From an uncultured Dongia sp. (GTDB lineage Bacteria; Pseudomonadota; Alphaproteobacteria; Dongiales; Dongiaceae), in the NCBI RefSeq assembly GCF_936916975.1, contig NZ_CAKZGO010000007.1:62001-126000 (forward strand): DNA of 64,000 nt, written 5' to 3'. Positions within the stretch are counted from its first letter, which is position 1. Every line of letters starts with the position of its first letter. The translations under genes were made by a program, and so were the position numbers. Under the pieces are notes generated by a model. It saw only the letters and a program-made list of their open reading frames with translations, was not told the DNA's origin and made no database searches. Below are positions 60,279 through 64,000 of the stretch, piece after piece.

Positions 60279-61001
60279 TGGCTTTGCCTTCACCACGGCC
60301 TTGCCGGGTGCCACGATGCCGCCAGAGACCACCAGCTTGATACCATCCTCGACCGACATGTCGAGATAGATGACATCCTTGCGCGGTACGAAGATGAGAT
60401 AGCCGGAGGTTGGGTTCGGCGTCGTCGGCACAAAGATGGTGAGCGCGTCCCCACCGATGGCCGCTGCCACTTCCGGCGGCGTCGTACCGGTGACAAAGCC
60501 CAAGGTCCAGGCGCCGGCGCGCGGAAACTCCACCAGCACGGAATCGCGAAAGGCCGAGGACTGGTTGGCCAGCACCGTTTCCACGATCTGCTTGATAGCA
60601 CTGTAGATACTGCGGATGATCGGCAGCCGGTTGAGGATGCTCTCCATCAACTGCCGTGTCAGGCGCCCGAACAGGCCCGCAGTGACGGCACCGATGAGGG
60701 TAAGGACCAGCAGCACGATGATGAGGCCAATCCCTGGAATCGAGAACGGCAGATAGTTCTCTGGATTGTATTCCGGCGGGACCAGAGGCAGCACGGTCTG
60801 GTCGACCCAGCTGATGAACAGCCAGGCGATATAGATGGTGAGGCTCACCGGCGCGGTGATGAGAATGCCAGCCAGGAAGTAGTTGCGCAGGCGCACGCCA
60901 AGGCCCAGCCGCGCCACGCGTCTTGGCGGCAGATCCTCCGGCGGCAAGGATGGTAAGGGGGAGTCGGGGCCCGGCATTTGCGGGTTCTCCGGCTGGCTCA
61001 T
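60270..61001 (-). CDS. DUF502 inner-membrane protein
   Basis: A 243-residue protein of the DUF502 family. A Pro-rich N-terminus (1-28) precedes two membrane segments, 'YFLAGILITAPVSLTIYIAWLF' in two parts (about residues 41-62) and 'IGLIIVLLVLTLIGAVTAGLF' likewise (about 90-110). Then come the family motif 'RLPIIRSIYSAIKQIVE' (about 125-141) and a cytosolic beta-rich domain ('PTTPNPTSGYLIFVPR'). The function is unknown. It is convergent with recG, the coding ends overlapping by 9 bases. Confidence 0.88.
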   Translation of the reverse strand: MSQPENPQMPGPDSPLPSLPPEDLPPRRVARLGLGVRLRNYFLAGILITAPVSLTIYIAWLFISWVDQTVLPLVPPEYNPENYLPFSIPGIGLIIVLLVLTLIGAVTAGLFGRLTRQLMESILNRLPIIRSIYSAIKQIVETVLANQSSAFRDSVLVEFPRAGAWTLGFVTGTTPPEVAAAIGGDALTIFVPTTPNPTSGYLIFVPRKDVIYLDMSVEDGIKLVVSGGIVAPGKAVVKAKPSA

Positions 61002-61316
61002 GATCTAACGTACCTTTCCATCACTAAAATCGGCCCTATCAAATAGCACTGGCCCCGTTGGCGCAACTCCGGCAGAATCGCTCGTGTTTACTGGTATTTG
61101 TCCGGATATCGGCACCCGAAATGGCTTAGTTGGATTGGATCGAGGGGCTGGTCTGTTTCGCAGCGCGCGATCAGGTCGAGTTCGCGGTGATTGCGGTCGT
61201 GGGAAACATCTGGGAAAGCTTGCGTGGCGACCGCGCCTTCCCGACTCGCGCTGAGATCGATCCCTTGGCATTTCGGTGCTAACTGCCCTACCTCTCAATC
61301 ACGGAGTTGCGCCCTG
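61002..61316. other. 315-base intergenic spacer
   Basis: This is the divergent spacer between the DUF502 gene and the Sel1-repeat gene. I see no confident gene, RNA or terminator in it. It must hold the promoters of both flanking genes, but no box is good enough to mark. An open frame continues upstream of the Sel1 gene to 61191, but it lacks a signal peptide and a ribosome-binding site. Confidence 0.5.
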
Positions 61317-62165
61317 ATGCCCTACCGTCTGATGCTATCGCTGATTGCTGTTCTTTGCATGCTGGCGCCGATGGCGCAGGCGCAGACCAGCCCAGTCGAT
61401 CCCGGTTCCGCGGCCTTCATGAGCGGCAACTACGCCTTGGCTCTGCAGGAGTGGTCGACGAAGGCGCAAACCGGCGATGCCGAGGCGATGAACAACATCG
61501 GCATCCTTTACAATAAAGGTCTCGGCGTCGAGCAGGATGAAGCCATGGCTGCGAGCTGGTATCGGCGTGCCGCCGAAATCGGCTTTGCCAATGCGCAGTT
61601 CAATCTTGCCAATCTCTATTACTCAGGCAATGGGGTCGAACGCGATCTCAAGCAGTCGGCCGGCTGGTATCACGAGGCGGCCAAACGCGGTCATCTGGGC
61701 GCCCAATACTTCCTCGGCCTGATGTATGAGGATGGCGAGGGTGTGCCGGAAGACAAGATGGAAGCGCTGAAATGGATCGTGAAAGCGGCCGATGGCGGCA
61801 ATGCCGCCGCCCAATACGAAGTCGGCCGCATGCTGGTGGGTGGCGACGGTCTGCAAGCTGATCCGGTCAAGGGCGCGGAATACACCTTGAAAGCGGCCCA
61901 TGCCGGCAACGCGAAGGCAGCGCTGCTGATGGCCCAACTCTATGCCGCCGGCAATGGCGCGGAGCAGAACGATCTGGAAGCTTATGTTTGGGCGCGGATC
62001 GCCACCGAACGCCTGAAGCCAGGGCAGGATTCGAAGAAGGCCTATGATCTGGTTGAAGAGCTGGAGGCGCGCCTCGAGGAAGGTGCGGTGAAGGCGGCCG
62101 AACGCGTCATACAAATCCGCAATCCGAAACCGGAAAGCAAAGAGGGTGAGCCCGCGCCGCAATAA
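61317..62165 (+). CDS. Exported Sel1-repeat (TPR-like) protein
   Basis: A 282-residue secreted or periplasmic protein with a signal peptide (cleavage after 'PMAQA', about residue 22). It has five or six Sel1-like repeats, recognisable by 'AMNNIGILYNKGLGVEQD', 'AQFNLANLYYSGNGVERD', 'AQYFLGLMYEDGEGVPED', 'AQYEVGRMLVGGDGLQAD' and 'ALLMAQLYAAGNGAEQ' (residues about 60-220). The tail is helical and charged. Such proteins scaffold protein interactions, often in envelope processes. GGAG lies 10 bases before the ATG at 61317. Confidence 0.88.
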   Translation: MPYRLMLSLIAVLCMLAPMAQAQTSPVDPGSAAFMSGNYALALQEWSTKAQTGDAEAMNNIGILYNKGLGVEQDEAMAASWYRRAAEIGFANAQFNLANLYYSGNGVERDLKQSAGWYHEAAKRGHLGAQYFLGLMYEDGEGVPEDKMEALKWIVKAADGGNAAAQYEVGRMLVGGDGLQADPVKGAEYTLKAAHAGNAKAALLMAQLYAAGNGAEQNDLEAYVWARIATERLKPGQDSKKAYDLVEELEARLEEGAVKAAERVIQIRNPKPESKEGEPAPQ

Positions 62166-62167
62166 CT

Positions 62168-62803
62168 CTACGGATAGGTTGACGTGGCGTAGATTTTTTC
62201 CAGCCGCGTGATCGTCTCGGCCGTTGAGAGCACCGCGTCCGACGCTGCTGGAGCCTTCACCAGATCAACGGTCAGGACAGATGTCGCCTTGCCCTTCGCC
62301 GAACGCGTTTCGGAACAGGCGTAATCGTCCGGCCAACCGTAATAGCCGCGATGATGGCGATACCCATAGCCATATCCACCATATCCATATCCGTAACCCG
62401 GATAGCCCCAGAAGCCGGGCGCACCCCAGAACGGCGCGGCCCGGCAGCGCGGGTAGGATTGCACATCGACATCGCTGTCGGTTTTTTCACTGACGATGCG
62501 GATGGCGGGAATGCCGCGCTCTTGGGCGATGCGCGCGGCACGCAGCAAGGCGAGGTCATGGACCTTTTCCTTTTCGGCGCTGATGCGGGCGTCCTCGCGC
62601 GGGGTGCGTGAAGAAACCGTCACCTCGGCACCGCGATAGGTGACCTCGACCGTATCGTCATCAACATTACGATCGCTGAAGCCAAAATTGCCGGCGACAG
62701 ATAGCGGTTGCATGGCCGGGCGCGGCGGTGCCGGGGTTGTACAGGCGGCGAGCACCAGAGCTGCGGTCGCCAGCACGGACATGTGGAATGGGTGTATTTT
62801 CAT
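62168..62803 (-). CDS. CC0125/CC1285-like lipoprotein with Gly/Tyr-rich segment
   Basis: A 211-residue lipoprotein. The lipobox is 'ATAALVLAACTTPAP' (Cys at about residue 21). The globular part includes 'VTYRGAEVTVSSRTPRED' and 'DLALLRAARIAQERGIPAIRIV' in adjacent pieces, typical of the CC0125/CC1285 group. Residues about 128-152 are a low-complexity Gly/Tyr/His run ('GYPGYGYGYGGYGYGYR'). The function is unknown. It is convergent with the Sel1-repeat gene, only 2 bases apart. Confidence 0.8.
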   Translation of the reverse strand: MKIHPFHMSVLATAALVLAACTTPAPPRPAMQPLSVAGNFGFSDRNVDDDTVEVTYRGAEVTVSSRTPREDARISAEKEKVHDLALLRAARIAQERGIPAIRIVSEKTDSDVDVQSYPRCRAAPFWGAPGFWGYPGYGYGYGGYGYGYRHHRGYYGWPDDYACSETRSAKGKATSVLTVDLVKAPAASDAVLSTAETITRLEKIYATSTYP

Positions 62804-62877
62804 GGCCTAAATATAACACCGGCGTCCACGATCGGCTCCGGACGGGATGGTACACTCAAGAAAATGTGATCGGATTC

Positions 62878-64000
62878 TTATCGCCACTCCGCGTCAGGAT
62901 TGGCGAGGACAGCCGGGCTGAGGGCAAGGCAATAACCCTTCTCCGCCCATACCTTTTTGCAGGCCTTACCCGCTTCCGCCTGATCGAGGCCGACCAGGAG
63001 GGCCGAATAGCGTGTCAGACCTTCCCAGGTGCGCTGGATAATTGCGGGGCGGCCCTTCTTGATCACGTCCTTCAGCTTCACTTTCATGCCGGCAATGGTG
63101 CTCTCAGCCTGCCCTTTTTGCGGAAAGGCGCCGAAGACAACACCCCAGCCGGAAATACGTGCGGTCGAGGTGATGGTCGAATTGCCTTCCTCCACGACAC
63201 GTTGGTTGCAATCACCACCTTTCAGCAAGGTCGGCGGCGGGCCTTGTTCAGCGGTCGAGACCTTGATGGGCATGTCCTTCAGCTTGATTCCGCCCTTGCC
63301 GTCCTCGGCAAAACCGGCATTGAGCAACTTCGTCATCAGTGCTGCCCGTTCGCCGCGATTGCTGCCGCCCAGGACGACGCCGATTAGGCGACGGCCGTTC
63401 CGCTTGGCCGACGCCACCAGATTGTAGCCGGAGCCGCAGGTGAAACCGGTCTTCATGCCGTCCGCCCCCTGATAGGAAGACAGGATGCCGTTGACCGAGG
63501 GCTGCGTCCGCCCGGCGATGGTTACCGAGCGTTTGCTGAAGAAATGATAGTGCTCCGGGTAATTGTCCAGAATCCGCATGGCGAGCAGCGCCATGTCGTG
63601 CGCGGTCGTCACCTGGCCAGCATTGGGCAGGCCCGAAGCATTGCGGAACTCGCTCCGGGTCATGCCGATGGCATGCGCGGTGTGGGTCATCATGCTGGCA
63701 AAACGCTCCTCCGTGCCGCCGATCGCTTCAGCCAGCGCCACAGCGGCATCATTGCCGGAAACCACAATCATTGCAGTAAGAGCTTGTTCCACCGTGATCT
63801 TTTGGCCGGTCTTGAGGCCGAACTTGGTCGGCGATTGACCAGCGGCAGCGGCAGAGACGGTGATCTTGTCGGCAAATTGCAGTTTGCCCGACTTGGCAGC
63901 TTCAAACACCATGAAGGCCGTCATCATTTTGGTGAGCGAGGCGGGGTACCAGAGGGCATTTGCGCCATCGGCACGTAGCACGGCGCCGTCCGTCGCATCC
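62878..64000 (-). CDS. D-alanyl-D-alanine carboxypeptidase with C-terminal SPOR domain, 5'-truncated by window edge
   Basis: The reading frame is open to the right edge, so signal peptide and start lie outside. Visible residues begin 'DATDGAVLRADG', followed by SxxK in 'LWYPASLTKMMTAFM', SxN in 'IVVSGNDAAVAL', and KTG in 'ADGMKTGFTCGSGYNL'. Instead of a PBP5_C domain the C-terminal about 90 residues ('GWGVVFGAFPQKGQAESTIAG' in two parts) form a SPOR-like domain. It would trim peptidoglycan peptides at the division site. It is a second D,D-carboxypeptidase besides the PBP5-like one at 37118. Confidence 0.9.
   Translation of the reverse strand, partial: DATDGAVLRADGANALWYPASLTKMMTAFMVFEAAKSGKLQFADKITVSAAAAGQSPTKFGLKTGQKITVEQALTAMIVVSGNDAAVALAEAIGGTEERFASMMTHTAHAIGMTRSEFRNASGLPNAGQVTTAHDMALLAMRILDNYPEHYHFFSKRSVTIAGRTQPSVNGILSSYQGADGMKTGFTCGSGYNLVASAKRNGRRLIGVVLGGSNRGERAALMTKLLNAGFAEDGKGGIKLKDMPIKVSTAEQGPPPTLLKGGDCNQRVVEEGNSTITSTARISGWGVVFGAFPQKGQAESTIAGMKVKLKDVIKKGRPAIIQRTWEGLTRYSALLVGLDQAEAGKACKKVWAEKGYCLALSPAVLANPDAEWR

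Noticed and set aside
1-64000. CRISPR arrays, rRNA genes, insertion sequences
   Set aside because: No regularly spaced repeats, no rRNA signatures and no transposase-like reading frame were seen on either strand.

Overview
The window is a chromosomal segment of a high-GC alphaproteobacterium, most likely from the Rhodospirillales (Azospirillum/Dongia-like). The evidence is gene content and order: dusB-ntrB-ntrC-ntrY-ntrX, a D-amino-acid transaminase, hfq and hflX in one run, fused ispDF, sdhE beside mfd, PAS_5-family proteins and a CC0125-type lipoprotein. Coding density is high, and many neighbouring genes overlap by 1 to 4 bases. I see no rRNA, CRISPR array, insertion sequence or phage structural gene.

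Layout. 1-7.6 kb: accessory genes (edge fragment of an AhpD-like gene, PAS_5 protein, Met-rich Spy/CpxP-like protein behind a perfect FNR-type box, methyltransferase, GFA protein, HxlR/EamA pair, GNAT, TPR-diguanylate cyclase, Fe/2OG oxygenase). 7.7-15.3 kb: mazG, a Cache histidine kinase, an arginase-like/MarR operon, HAD and LysR genes, a flavodoxin-like reductase, a UPF0303 protein and a small lipoprotein. 15.5-28.2 kb, all minus strand: dusB, both Ntr two-component systems, dat, HAD, hfq, hflX, a small unknown, an IMPase and a 3-HIBDH-like dehydrogenase. 28.3-39.3 kb: ccsA-like, ispDF, pncC and DUF429, then a long minus-strand run rlpA-dac-tmk-holB-metG-tatD-MBL-ridA. 39.5-42.6 kb: GMC oxidoreductase with a Tat-exported partner and a strong terminator, a glyoxalase and an RHH protein. 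42.9-44.5 kb: tRNA-Ser(UGA) followed by a visibly lower-GC Shedu-like (DUF4263) nuclease gene and a translationally coupled 58-codon ORF. 44.5-54.4 kb: hydrolase, LysR/SugE pair, two tail-to-tail PAS_5 genes, orphan msrQ, then an aminotransferase, an N,N-dimethylformamidase gene pair, a FrnE/DsbA-like protein and an exported protein. 54.4-64 kb: mfd-sdhE, recG, DUF502, a Sel1-repeat protein, a lipoprotein and a partial SPOR-tailed D,D-carboxypeptidase.

The core blocks link nitrogen and redox signalling to RNA chaperone functions (ntr-hfq-hflX) and group cell-wall, replication and translation genes (rlpA-dac-tmk-holB-metG). The best candidates for unusual biology are the tRNA-adjacent Shedu-type gene with a Cys-cluster N-terminal half and its coupled mini-ORF, the arginase-like protein with a changed metal motif co-encoded with a Cys-tailed MarR, and the Met-rich periplasmic protein behind a perfect FNR/FixK box.

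Starts were chosen from family conservation and visible ribosome-binding sites. No database search was possible, so family names rest on motif recognition.
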